A stretch of 64,000 bases of DNA from Pyrocephalus nanus (taxonomy: Eukaryota; Chordata; Aves; Passeriformes; Tyrannidae). The DNA lies in assembly GCA_038380795.1 (NCBI GenBank), contig CM076261.1, positions 11,228,556 through 11,292,555 on the forward strand, in the 5' to 3' direction. Position numbers and translations under genes: made by a program. The notes beneath the pieces were generated by a model. The model ran no database searches, was not told where the DNA came from, and was given only the letters and a program-made list of their open reading frames with translations. Within the stretch, counting starts at the first letter, position 1, and every line of letters begins with the position of its first letter. Below, one piece after another: positions 21,594-32,378 of the stretch.

Positions 21594-21880
21594 CTATTGA
21601 AAGTTGTTCTTTTTATGGGTCACAAAGTAAAGAGGGCTTACAATTTGGCTGTACTTGGGGATGTGCTTTCTCCAGAAGCCTATGGCTCTCAGAAAAGCTT
21701 GGCTTTCTTTCTTGTTTGTCTGTGGAGTCATTGCTACTATCTTATTGATGATGTTTGTTGGAATTTGATGATGTCCATCTTGCCATTTCACCTCTAGGAA
21801 CTGAATTTCTCTGGCAGGTCCCTTGACTTTATCTCTCTTGATGGCAAAATTAGCCTCAAGGAGAATCTGGATGAGTTTTT
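21594..21880 (-). pseudogene. pol: ERVL-like pol: RT thumb/connection fragment
   Basis: This is the C-terminal part of reverse transcriptase. KWQDGHHQIP and SQAFLRAIGFWRKHIP mark the thumb region that follows the polymerase palm. The frame is open from before 21,791 to a TAG at 21,596-21,594, again at a family Trp position. Fingers and palm, including the catalytic YxDD box, are missing: recognisable RT ends at about 21,880, directly against the truncated LTR. Substitutions relative to the family are mostly Arg-to-His, Val-to-Ile, Gly-to-Arg, Glu-to-Lys and Asp-to-Asn, which are all G-to-A changes. Confidence 0.85.
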
Positions 21881-21894
21881 ATCCTTTTTCAAAA

Positions 21895-22099
21895 ACTCTG
21901 CAGGCCTCAGCCTTAGATAAGTGAGACCAACGCAAAGACCTACTGTTCCCGAACCTCGCCGGAAGAGAAGAGAGTGAGGTCTCTAATCTCCAACTTATTT
22001 ATATTCTGGTTTACGTAAAAATTGTATGGAATACTGAAGGCTTGGCCACTTCCTTGATTACAACTAGTTACCAGGAAGGCCTAGACTAAAACCATTACA
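21895..22099 (-). repeat. 5' LTR of the provirus (truncated, 205 bp)
   Basis: Direct repeat of 19,149-19,354. It keeps the LTR start (TGTAATGG, minus strand from 22,099) and the TATA box but lacks the last 195 bp present in the 3' LTR. Recognisable pol begins within about 15 bases of where it breaks off. Confidence 0.88.
21996..22003 (-). promoter_or_regulatory. TATA box, 5' LTR
   Basis: TATAAATA on the minus strand, identical in position and flanks to that in the 3' LTR. The promoter part of this LTR therefore survived the deletion. Confidence 0.6.
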
Positions 22100-22104
22100 C
22101 TGAA
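22100..22104. repeat. Target-site duplication CTGAA, right copy
   Basis: Pairs with 18,949-18,953. Confidence 0.92.
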
Positions 22105-23799
22105 GACGTCCCCCTCCTCTCCCCTGTATTCCAGTTTTATAGTATATTCAGTTAAATCTGCTGTAATTCAGGTAAGTATCATGCAACTGAGTTGCGTATT
22201 TGTGTAAAATACCATGATTAGTGCTCTCAGCTGATGAAAATGTCAAGAGATATGAATGAACGTATTTGGCTAGAAACCAATTTTTATGTTTTTGCTAAAA
22301 GAAATAAAACCAGATTAATCCAGGAAAGCAAATAATTAAAAATTGTACTACACTGTGCCAACCAGAGGTTGGATTCTTATGGGACTGGAAACAAGGTGGA
22401 AGGCCAACAAAATTTCCAATACCTCAGGCAAATAGAATTTTTTTAAATTAAAATTAAGTCCTTGCGCAAAGACAAATCATCTTCAGATGTAGATGACTAT
22501 TTGAGATTTGCAAGTATGACGACCACAAGTTAGACATTTAGCTATATATTTTTTAAAGAAAATATTGAATTAACTAACTGACTACGTATTTTACAGGCAT
22601 TTCTCTGCCATAATGGTGAAAGTGATAAAAGGGCATAAAAAAAGCTTATAGTGATTTGAAATGGTAATACATGGCTCTTAAGCCCACATATTCCGATTCT
22701 GATAACAAGATAAAAACATTGGTTTAAGTATCTTGAAAGTAAACACCTGACAAAAACTTTTAATTGCCTTCTATGTTAGTATTCTAATGCTTCAGAAAGA
22801 CAATTTTTTCTCCTCCACTTGTCACTTTTCTGTCAGATTTATTGAGACCACACTCAAACAACTGCAAAGAACCTTATGTACACATCATGGAATTAGCTCT
22901 GAGGGAGCTGGCAAGCTAGTGTGAAACAGTATATTAACGTGAAGAGATGTTAACTTAGATTCTGGATACAGGTTAGCCAGGTGAATACCTTAAAAGTGTT
23001 AATCAGATAACAAGTTAATTAGTTTAGTTCTAAGCTGGAAGACTTGGCAGTTTCCTCCTTTCTGCAACATGGATTTGACCAATTTATTTTTCTTAATACA
23101 AGGGGTACAATATCAAATTTTCCTGTTGGTATCCTTTTACTACAAATCCACTATTAACACTTACTGACCTTAGTACTGAAGTGTCATTATAAGCAAAGTC
23201 TACTGCAGTGTTATCAATGAGACACCACTGCCTTGTTAATTATTCTACTAACTTGTTATCACCGGTTCCCAAATCCTTACACTCTGAGGACATGGAACTG
23301 GTGTAAATGACAAGGGAAAAATTATAGCTGTATTTTTTTGTTTGTTTGTTTAATGATTGAGACGTTTTTATTTGGTTTCATTAGCTATATGTTTACTTTG
23401 TTGTATAAACCAAATGTACTTGTTGTTATGGATGCAAAGTATGCTGTCTTATAACAATCACAGCTCTTGGGTAGAAGTACTGTCTTCTAAAGGCTGTAGT
23501 TTCTAATTTATTGAAATGCTCATACTTTTTAAAATCACCAAAAAAAAGAAGGAATTTATATTATATTCAGCCTTTTAGTTAGGTACTGTTAGCCTTTGCA
23601 CATAGCAAGACTTTAAGTAGCTGTAAGCTACTTAAAACTGTAGCTTTTAATGTTCTCTTTTGCCAGATAATATAAACAGTCAACCAATCACGGTACTAAA
23701 TGGATATGTTTGATCAATCACTCCCGCAGCCACTTAAATTTCCAGATCTTCTTTGAGCTGTGAATATTATTCTTTCCAGGGCAAGACCAAGCTGGTCTA
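22105..23799. other. Unassigned AT-rich sequence
   Basis: No gene or transposon recognised. A TTTG-rich patch lies at 23,335-23,352. Confidence 0.5.
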
Positions 23800-23885
23800 A
23801 CTTCATAGCTGATCCTGCTTTGAGCTAGGGGCATTCTAGGGTCCCTTTCAACCCAGACGAAACCAGTCAATACAGTTCTATAATA
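23800..23885 (+). mobile_element. Old CR1 LINE 3' tip
   Basis: GATCCTGCTTTGAGCTAGGG, then GGGTCCCTTTCAACCCAGAC and a decayed octamer region (AGTTCTATAAT). The order and spacing are those of the CR1 3' end in plus sense. It may extend left to about 23,700. The minus-strand 60-codon frame over it (23,718-23,900) is not a gene. Confidence 0.65.
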
Positions 23886-25743
23886 CAAAAGTAGAGTCAT
23901 TTGTCCAGATTTACTAAATTCTGGGTTTTATATTTATTAACCTTTTGAGTAGAAAAGACCCATCAGAGTTAATTTTTCTCATCTTGTACCTTTAAGGAAG
24001 TGTCTGTAGTATCAGCTATCCTAGCTAAAAGAAAAACAAGCAACCAAAAATCAAAAAAACCTTACCCCCCCCAAAAAAAAAAGCCCTAAAAGCCCCACAA
24101 CAAACTCTCCAAACAAACTAAACAAAAAAGCCACACCAGACTCAAAATGTGCAATCATATTTTAAATTTTAAGATCATCTAGGGAAGCTATTTCAAGAAT
24201 TATAAAAACTATACAGAGCAGACTGCCTATACCTAGTGAAAACGAACAACTCCATATTTAGCTTACTTCAAGGCATTAGCTTTCCTCTCCTATTTATGTG
24301 GGGTTCTTTGTCTTGATGTGTCTTGCTGGAAGACAGGTTTTATAGGTTCTTTCTTATCACTGTTCATTCGACACTAGTTTGAAGAAGATCTTATTTTTCA
24401 TTTTGATTTTGCAATTTGTAATGGCCTTCATGCAATCTCTTTAAAATGCTTTTTCTAACACATTTGGGATAACTAATCTGGTTCTTGAAAGGAAAATCCC
24501 TTCGGCATCACAATCTCTGCTCTGAATTGGTAACATTTGCTGGACTGGCCACACTGTGCTAACAGCTTTAATCACTTTCCTTGGGGTCTTATCTTGGATC
24601 ATAACTTTAGTAATCATTGCCAAGCTTGGATTTACTGGATAGAACTAAAACTGTCCCCATTATGTGGCTTATATTCTCTACCCCGCCTGTCATCTCTGCT
24701 CTTTATAAAGAAGCATTATTCTGTGAGTTTTTTGTTTCATCTGAGACAGCATAGCATTATTAAACTCCTCTGCAATGTACAGCATTTAGCTCTGCATTTT
24801 GCTGTGCTTCATCACATTATCAACTATGTCTCCTTCCATAAATATTGTCTTAGGTGTTAATTCAGATGTCAGATGAAATATGTGTATTAAAAAAAGTACA
24901 AGTCCACAAGTGGAAGAAACGCCAGAGACATTTTGGCAATGGCAATGAGTTAGAGACAAATCAGTACTGAGAGGCCCTAAATAAAAATATGTGCCAATCT
25001 TTAGCACTCCTAAATTAGACAAATGCCTCGATGTTCAGTGTTCATTATTTCTGAATTTGTTTTATTTAAGTTTAGAAAAAAATATTCTCTCATCTGCCAT
25101 TATTTTGAGGCAACTCTTGTTGTTGCTCTGAAAAGCATCTTTGAAAAACATTGGTTTTAGCCTGTTTTCTTGAGGACATGAAGTTGTTCCAGTGTTGCAT
25201 ATGTAAGCAAATACATTTATCTTTTGCCCACTAAAAAAGTTTTTATTGAAACACAAGAAAAAAGTAGAGGCTTTACAAATATTTGGCTTCCTGAAAACAG
25301 ACAAGCTTTTAAAAGACACATTCTGCTATTGCAATCCAGTGATGGGAAGACCAGATGTTTCTTTATCACCTAAAATACAGTTAAAGGACATAATGAATTT
25401 TCCAACAAATATATTAAGCAAGATGTCTTATTGTCAATGAAAAATCTATAAGTGATAACCCCCCCAACCTACAGGAAATTAGGTTTTATTAATTCTTCTC
25501 TTGATAGATCTGCTACATATATATTTGCTGTCATAATATTTTATTACTAGTGCTTCTTAAATATTTTCTCCCATTCCTCAAATTTGTTAAGATGTGTTCT
25601 AAACATACCAGATATATCTGAATAGTAGTACCCTCAGACTTCTGCTCTGGCAGCCATATTCTGCGTTATCTTTCTCTAACATTCTGGTACTCCAGAAATC
25701 TGTTCTTTCAGAAATTAGAGGAATGACACCTGGAGTCTCTGTG
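23886..25743. other. Unassigned sequence with an A/C-rich tract
   Basis: No gene recognised. About 24,020-24,140 is A/C-rich low-complexity sequence with runs such as CCCCCCCC and AAAAAAAAAA. The frames at 24,537-24,860 and 24,786-25,440 are short, have AT-driven composition and lie on both strands. Confidence 0.5.
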
Positions 25744-26164
25744 TGTTGTGGTTTAGTAAAGGTATTCTCCAACCTAATGCTCCCACTAAAACCACATGCT
25801 GCTTGCTCCCCTGTCTAGGGTTTGAGGGGAGAATTGGAGGCACAAAAGACAAAGATCATGCGTTGAGACAAGAACAACGTATTGGAAACAGCAATGAAAT
25901 GAGAAAATGAACAGTAACAGCAATGATAATAACCTAAGTGTACAAAAGACAGTGATTCACATGCAAAATGCTCACTGTGGAGCTTGTAACCCTACTGCAG
26001 CCATGCTGTCCTGACCCAAAGAGACTCCTTCTCCCTGAAAGAGACACCTTTCCCCCCTACTCCTGGCAATGATGTGAGATGGTATAGAATAACCTCTGCA
26101 TCCTTAGCCATGCCCTTCCTGGCTACTGCAAAAATTTACCCCTGTCCTGGCCAGATCCACAACA
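25744..26164 (-). mobile_element. Solo LTR, avian ERV, 421 bp
   Basis: It starts TGTTGTGGTTTAG and ends GGCCAGATCCACAACA. The first eight bases and the last eight are exact inverted copies (TGTTGTGG / CCACAACA). The body has the features of a widespread avian ERV LTR: a GAGACAAGAACAACGTATTGG stretch near 25,863, then CAATGATAATAAC, and GAGATGGTATAGAATAACC near 26,078. Family comparison suggests transcription on the minus strand. Compared with the fragment at 955-1185, the segment between about 26,095 and 26,130 looks shortened. Flanks (CTGTG left, TCATA right) show no matching target duplication, so one end or the flank has changed. Confidence 0.8.
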
Positions 26165-29100
26165 TCATAATAAATTGAGAGAGAGATATCTGCTGCCCAC
26201 AGGACCTAGGATGGCTGGGGAGATGTTTCTGACTGACAGAATCTAGTCAGTGATTCCGTGTCTATCAAAATTGTCTTTCTTGGACTTACTTTTGTCCCAG
26301 ACTCCAGTTCTGATCTGCCATTTTCTGGAAAATGAATCACAACTTTTTCAATGAACCTGCTTCAGTGAATAAGTGTTCACTGGTGCACTGTGGTCATATA
26401 TTGACTTCATAGATGCACAGAGCCTTGGCAGGAATTGACTTTTGAGTGCTGACTCCTATGAAGGACTGAGTTACAGGCCAGCTACACTTTATGACACTCT
26501 GTACTGAAGTTTTATTGCAGAGTTAGGAACTGAGGAGAATTTTGCCCCCCTAACAGCAAATTCAGATATGACCTCATAGCTGATTTCTTGTCTACTTAGC
26601 TTCCATCAGGCACACACTTTCCCATAAACATTTGGTTTTTTTATGTTTCTGCTCCAAAATTCTATTGATATATCTCAGTTTTATTTATGCCCTAGAAGGA
26701 CATCCACTATATCTCCTACTATCACCCTTTGTGCACAGGAACACCTGACGAGTCTTGTGCCTTCAAAAAGTTTAAACTCTGGTGAAGATTTTACAGCTCT
26801 GATAGCTCCCTTAGGAGACAGGCATGGCTAGAAGATATTTTCTCACATAAAAGCAGATGTTCAACATTCAGATATAATTATCTGTATGTAAAGTTAGCAT
26901 GTGAACCTCAGCAGTCTTTTAAATGTAAACTTTCTCATTAATGTTGCTCTGTTAGCCACATTTTTTCTCTCTGATATCTTCCTTGAGCCTCAAATTTTGT
27001 GACTTCACTTTGCATGTCATTAAATTATGCTATTCTAAAATCAGCCTTAAAGAAAGCTTTAAGGTAGAATGATCTGTGTCAGCTTTGATACATCTGACCC
27101 TGATAGATGAGTAATCACACGTCATCAGGAGTCTCTGATAGTACTGAGGATGGCTTTCTTTACTTCTGTTATTTTAGCTGAAGTTACTGTTGGAAACATA
27201 ATTTTTAGCTTTTTTACAAATGTCTAGTACCTCCAAAGGTGTGTTCTTTTCAGTAAAGTCTCTAAGGTTTCAATCAAGTCTCCACTGTGGTTGAAAGGAG
27301 CAGTTTCCCTCCTTTCCCACCTGCTAATAATTCACTTACAAACTCAGGCACTCAGTGGAGCCTCAAGTGAGACAGTTCAGCTGAGACCAAACTACATAAC
27401 AGCAGAGGTTAATTTTCTGCTCATTTAGTTCTCTGAATGAGTGTACTGTGGAAAGTGCTAGGACAAGGGAGGCAATTGGTGCTAAGGATCTGTGAGTAAG
27501 AGCGGGAGGGGTGAAGTGGCCCCTTTGTCATCAAATCACCACTGCGGTGGCTCAGCTTGCCTTGATGCTGCTCTCTCACATCTCTCTTCTCTCAAGGGTC
27601 TTTGACACACACCCAACTTTCTGTTGTCTGCCTGACCTCATTGCAGTGGGACATGGTTTTTTATTCAGTCTTTCCTATGTTATTTTACAGTTTTGAAACC
27701 AGGCTGCCTGTCTGAAACTAATTGGTAGGTTCGTCTAAAACCAGAGCTAGTGTCATGGCTTATAACAACATCCCAAGTGTTTGCTACAGTGAATCGCAGC
27801 TTGCTTTCTCTGCTTTCTTGCCTTCAACAGTGTTGCTTTAGCCCATTAAAATTATGAATTAAATATTCCAATAACCATGTTTATATAAAATATTTATCAA
27901 TTACTACACAGCAGCCCCAATTCTGGCCCAGCTGTATTAGCATGAGTGTATGTTAACAGTAAACAAATAAACACTCTTCCAATGAAGGAGCAATTGTTGC
28001 AGAAATACAATAGTAAATCTATAGTAACTGGTACCCTAATGTTTGCATACATTCTTAAGGAGTCTAAAATTATACAGGAATATAAATAACTCAATTACCC
28101 ATAATCAAGTGCCCTTTAGTGTTTTTCAGAGGAAACTGAGTATCCTGTTATGTATGGTAATGGAAATGGAAGTATTGAAGAGATGAGGATATATCCAAAT
28201 ACAGAAAGCCAAAGAAGCTTTATAGCGTTGTCTATTGTTCCAAGTGCTTCTGCCAATTTTATACTATAACAAATTGTTTTCCCTGAGTGTACTCTTCTGT
28301 GCTGAGATTGTGCATATATAGCAAACCAATATACTTTTTGTGCATTATCTAAACGAGCTACAGGTTTTGCTCTTGGTTTGCAAATGTTTCCACTGTGTTG
28401 AAATCACATAACAATATGGCTTGCACTGGATCAACATTAACATTACATGATTACCGGGTTTTTTGTCAAACAAAGAACAAGTACTTTTTTAAATCTTTTG
28501 CTCCATAGGTCCTCTCCCATATAAACTATATATGAAAGCAAAATGTAGCTACGTATTCCTAATTTTGAGATATAATTTTATTTTAACTTTTTTGAATAAC
28601 TTTCATTTTCAGCTCTCCACCTTCTACCCTAATGTTTCCCAGGATGTATGAGGATCTTGCAAAGTCAACAAGAAGAAATTTTAAAAGTATGGCTTATGAG
28701 AAATTAACAGTGTTTTAAGATTATCTGGACTCACACAGAATCTAAAGGATCATTTTAATAGATTATCAAGACTTTAGGAAGCAGCTTCCTTACTAAATTC
28801 TCTCGGAATTACAAAGTAATCTTAAATTAGTCCTCTATGGGCTGATGAAAATTTCAAGTGCACATCAAGCTCAAGTCTTTTCAACTCCACTGACTGCTGA
28901 GAGTGTAGTTTTTAAACGTGTCTTGTGCTATTTTCCTTTGCATATTTAGCTTAGTGAAATCATGCCTGTAAGTGCACAAGACGTGTTTGGAAATACCATG
29001 TGTATAATTAATATTGGTTGAGAAACTAAGAAGTGGCATTTTCTGAGCATTAAAGGACTTAAATGACTTCATATTACTCATGACTAAACATTACTGCTTA

Positions 29101-32017
29101 TGTCTGCTCTCCAGGGTTTAGCATAGAATAAAGGTGTGTGATTTTGTTTTAAAATAGCTTGAGCATGTGCTTGTGGTGATCTAACCACCACGGCATAGAG
29201 CTCAGTGAGGGAAAATTTATCAACTTTTCAGCAAGCTGAGTTCTACAGTACAGACACAGTAATAAATAGAGATTGTTTGGAGTTAACAAAACTATTTTGT
29301 TTGTTATTTATTAGAAAAATAAAGTAACTCAGCTGAAGCTGTTGGGGAAGAATTGAAGTAAATCAATTACTGACAGCACTGACAATTAGAACAGAGTTTG
29401 TATAGCTTACAAACAGACATCCTCACAAGCAAATCTATGTTTATAATTCCTTAAAGGGTAACAGATGACTAGAAAATATTCAAGAAGAGGCTGGCGGGGG
29501 GGGGAAGGGGTGTTGTTATTTGTCACTGAATATGTAAAAGTCTGTTCCTTGTGCTGTTTACCGGAATGGTAAAACTATTACAGATCTCGTTTGTCACCAG
29601 CATACAGCCTGTCACAAATGTCAGGAAAGAAACTTGTTTATGAAAAAGTTCCTTCGTTCTTTTCATCTTCCATGCTTCGTACATTTAGACATGAAGGCAT
29701 TGTAAGTATATAAAAAGAACTATGCCAAATCTCAATAAAAAACTTTGTTATCTTCAACACTGACCTTTTCAAGACAAATCTATATATTTGCTGTAATACA
29801 GCATTGGAAAATTAGAATTCCTATTACATATTTTCAGCTGCTTTTAAGCAGTTTGCTCTGGGGTGATTGTCTCTGAAAAATGTCAGTAAAATGCAATGAA
29901 GGAAGAAAACATAAATTTGTTCACATGAACAATTGCTTTGAACTATTTGTCTAGGAAGCCTGGGATGCCAAAAATTGGAATGCAGAACTGGTGTGAGAAA
30001 TACAATCATCTCCAAGGTAGAAAATATATATTTTATAATTACAGTGAAGTTCTGACTAAATGCAGATGCTTTGCTAACTCTGTTAAATCTAAATACACAA
30101 AAATGTATAATACTATTAAAAGTGTGAGGGTTGTTTGGATTTTTAGTGGGTACTGCAACAGTCTTGTCCTTTCAGCACCTTTGTTCCTTAACTACAAAAA
30201 TGAGGAGAAACCTCTCAGTTTTACTGGAATACAGAGAAGTTATGTCAAAGGTTGGAAGTTTTAGGAAGTTGAGCGTGTAGGAATCTGATTTGGAAAATGT
30301 AACTAATCTGTGCTGTGTGGGAATGCAAAACAGAAAGTAATAAATAATAAAATCAAAAATAAATAAATAAAAATAAGATAAAAGGTTTGAAGAAAAGGAG
30401 ATGCCAAGACAGAAAGAAGATAAAATTAATACTAAAAGACAGGCAGAAGCACAAGGCAATACCAAATCCAGGATCCATAAATCTCACAAATCCCCCTTTA
30501 CGGAGTTCACTTCCAAAAATGACACCGTCTTTTCCATCAAAACCGCACAATGAACAATGTATTATGGCTTGCATTTGTTCCGCTGAGAGAGTATTCTTAG
30601 TTTGTTTTAGAAGCTTCTGTGCTTTCAAGGAGTTTTGGGGAAAGTTGCATAGTAATTTTCTTCTACTGCTTTTCATTTTGAGGATTTCTAAAATTACAAA
30701 CAGGTTGTATTCAACTAAGTAGCTTAACCCAGCAACTATGATTACAAATGTCAGCCTTTAAAATGTGGAAATGACAGAATTACAATCATGTAAATAAAAT
30801 ATTGCACTTTAAGTTAGTTAAACTTGACATCAGATAACTGCATTTCCAAAAACTACAAATCATTGGACAAATTTTAATCTGAGTTATGGTAAATTCAGAT
30901 GCTCTTGAGAAACACTTCTGTATCTTTCTAGCTTAAAGAGAATAATCTTTTTCCTTTCTAAGAATAATACAAAATGAACTGACCTTTAAAACTAATAACC
31001 CCTTTTCTATAAGTTTCTTATCCTAAATAGTTATGAACTCAGAAACAGTTTTTGTATCACTTTTGTACTACTAAGATGCATATGCTTAGCAGGAACTTGA
31101 CTGCTTTGATGCCTCATTCTCAGATTCTAAAATGCTGAGCAATGATATTAAACCACACTGATTTTTTTCCCAAACGTATATAATCCCAATTATTTTTAAT
31201 GTTGATTTCTAAGGATGAATATGCAAAAAAAAATTTTTGTGGCATAAGTTAAAAAAAACAAAAAGCCCTGTGTTGCCAGGTAATAGGTGCCCTCATTGTG
31301 TTGCTTGCACTTTTGTCTTACACAGATTGTTAATCAAAAAGTCCTCAATTATTCTGTTCCAGGGGTTAAATAGTAAGATTTCTATATAAAAGTACATAAA
31401 TTGAAAGTACTATTCTCTGAAAATGATTGTTGCCTCTCTTCTGATGTGACAGCGGGCATAAATTTGTAAGCAAGAGAAGATAAACCAAAATATATCAGGC
31501 TTTGATTTTTTCTTTGTGTATTTCAAGGATGCTTTAAACATTAATTGGAGAGAACAGAGACAGATAAATGTTTTATTGTTGGAAATAGTACTTGAATAAG
31601 AACAACAAAACAAAACAACAGTTTAGCTTTCTGAAGTTCACAAAGAACTTAAATTAAGGAGTGATGCCAGACAAAGAAAGCAGTTTCTAGAAAGCAGGCA
31701 GTTGCCGGCCAGACAAGTTGTGCCCCCCAGGCTTTGCCTTAGACCCTTCATGCACTCAGTGATTGGAAGTGCTAGGAAATGGCTGACTTAGGGGTCATTA
31801 TTATTCTTAATATTCTTAATAAAAACATCTATAAATAAAACTGAGAGTGTGAAGGCAAAAAATGCTGAGATAAACATTGTCACAGGAGCAGGAAATTCAG
31901 GTGTGATTTCCCTTGCACTTATGTTAGGACACTATAGCTACATGGATACCAGAGGAGTCAGATTTGATTTGATTCACATGGGGCTGAAAGGGAAATCCAA
32001 ACTTTTGTAGGCTCGAA
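26165..32017. other. Long unique AT-rich stretch
   Basis: Almost 6 kb without a recognised gene or transposon. Minor features: a G-rich run at 29,491-29,510, an ATAA-rich patch at 30,336-30,378, and a GC-richer patch near 31,680-31,740 (GTTGCCGGCCAGAC) that could be an unrecognised repeat. Frames of 97-111 codons at 29,938-30,722 overlap on opposite strands with no coding signature. Confidence 0.5.
29491..29510 (+). repeat. G-rich run
   Basis: GG, then nine consecutive G (29,496-29,504), then GGGG after AA. It could form a G-quadruplex only if the nine-G run supplies two strands. Confidence 0.85.
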
Positions 32018-32136
32018 TTTTTGTTTGTTTGTTTGTTTGTTTGTATTGGCAAAATGTGATATTTCATTGTGATGTTGTAAAGATGTTAATGAATTTATTT
32101 CTTTTTTTGGTTGGTTGGTTGGTTTGTTTTGTTTCA
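32018..32136. repeat. (TTTG)6 and (TTGG)4 simple repeats
   Basis: (TTTG)6 at 32,020-32,043, and (TTGG)4 at 32,107-32,122 running into a TTTG/TTTTG tail. About 60 bp of ordinary sequence separates them. Confidence 0.92.
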
Positions 32137-32240
32137 GGTTTAGGACACAAGGTACTTATTCTGAAAAACTCAATTTCACTGAGTTTCATTTGATTTGTAC
32201 TTCCACTTGGCTTCTTTTTAAAATAATCCATAAATTAATT

Positions 32241-32378
32241 TCATAGAATTATAAAATCATATAATGACTTGGGTTGGAAAGGCTCCTAAAGATTATGTTG
32301 TTCCAATCCCCTGTTATAGGCAGGAACATCTTCCCCTAGACCAGGTAGGCTCAGGGCCCATCCAACCTGGGAATTTCA
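32241..32378 (-). mobile_element. CR1 LINE 3' end fragment
   Basis: The plus strand opens with a decayed octamer array (TCATAGAATTATAAAATCAT), followed by GGGTTGGAAAGGCTCCTAAAG, then AGGCAGGAACATCTTCCCCT and GGGCCCATCCAACCTGG. These are successive blocks of a reversed CR1 3' end, about 138 bp. Confidence 0.88.

Larger units (their letters stand above)
18954..22099 (-). mobile_element. Deleted ERVL-type provirus
   Basis: A 3,146-bp endogenous retrovirus on the minus strand. Perfect 5-bp duplications (CTGAA) flank it. Order on the minus strand: truncated 5' LTR (22,099-21,895), RT thumb/connection, RNase H, integrase, a tail without env, complete 3' LTR (19,354-18,954). Gag, protease and the RT fingers and palm are absent, as are the primer-binding site and U5 of the 5' LTR. 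They were lost in one deletion whose junction is at 21,894/21,895. The two LTRs differ at about 13 sites plus one 1-base gap over roughly 205 comparable bases (hand count), so the insertion is neither recent nor ancient. ERVL-type assignment rests on the 5-bp duplication, the pol pattern and the lack of room for env. The coding part is saturated with G-to-A changes. Confidence 0.9.

Noticed and set aside
21447..21797. 116-codon plus-strand frame
   Set aside because: It is antisense to the RT-thumb fragment of the provirus.
30387..30722. 111-codon plus frame and overlapping 107-codon minus frame
   Set aside because: They overlap on opposite strands with no splice or domain support.
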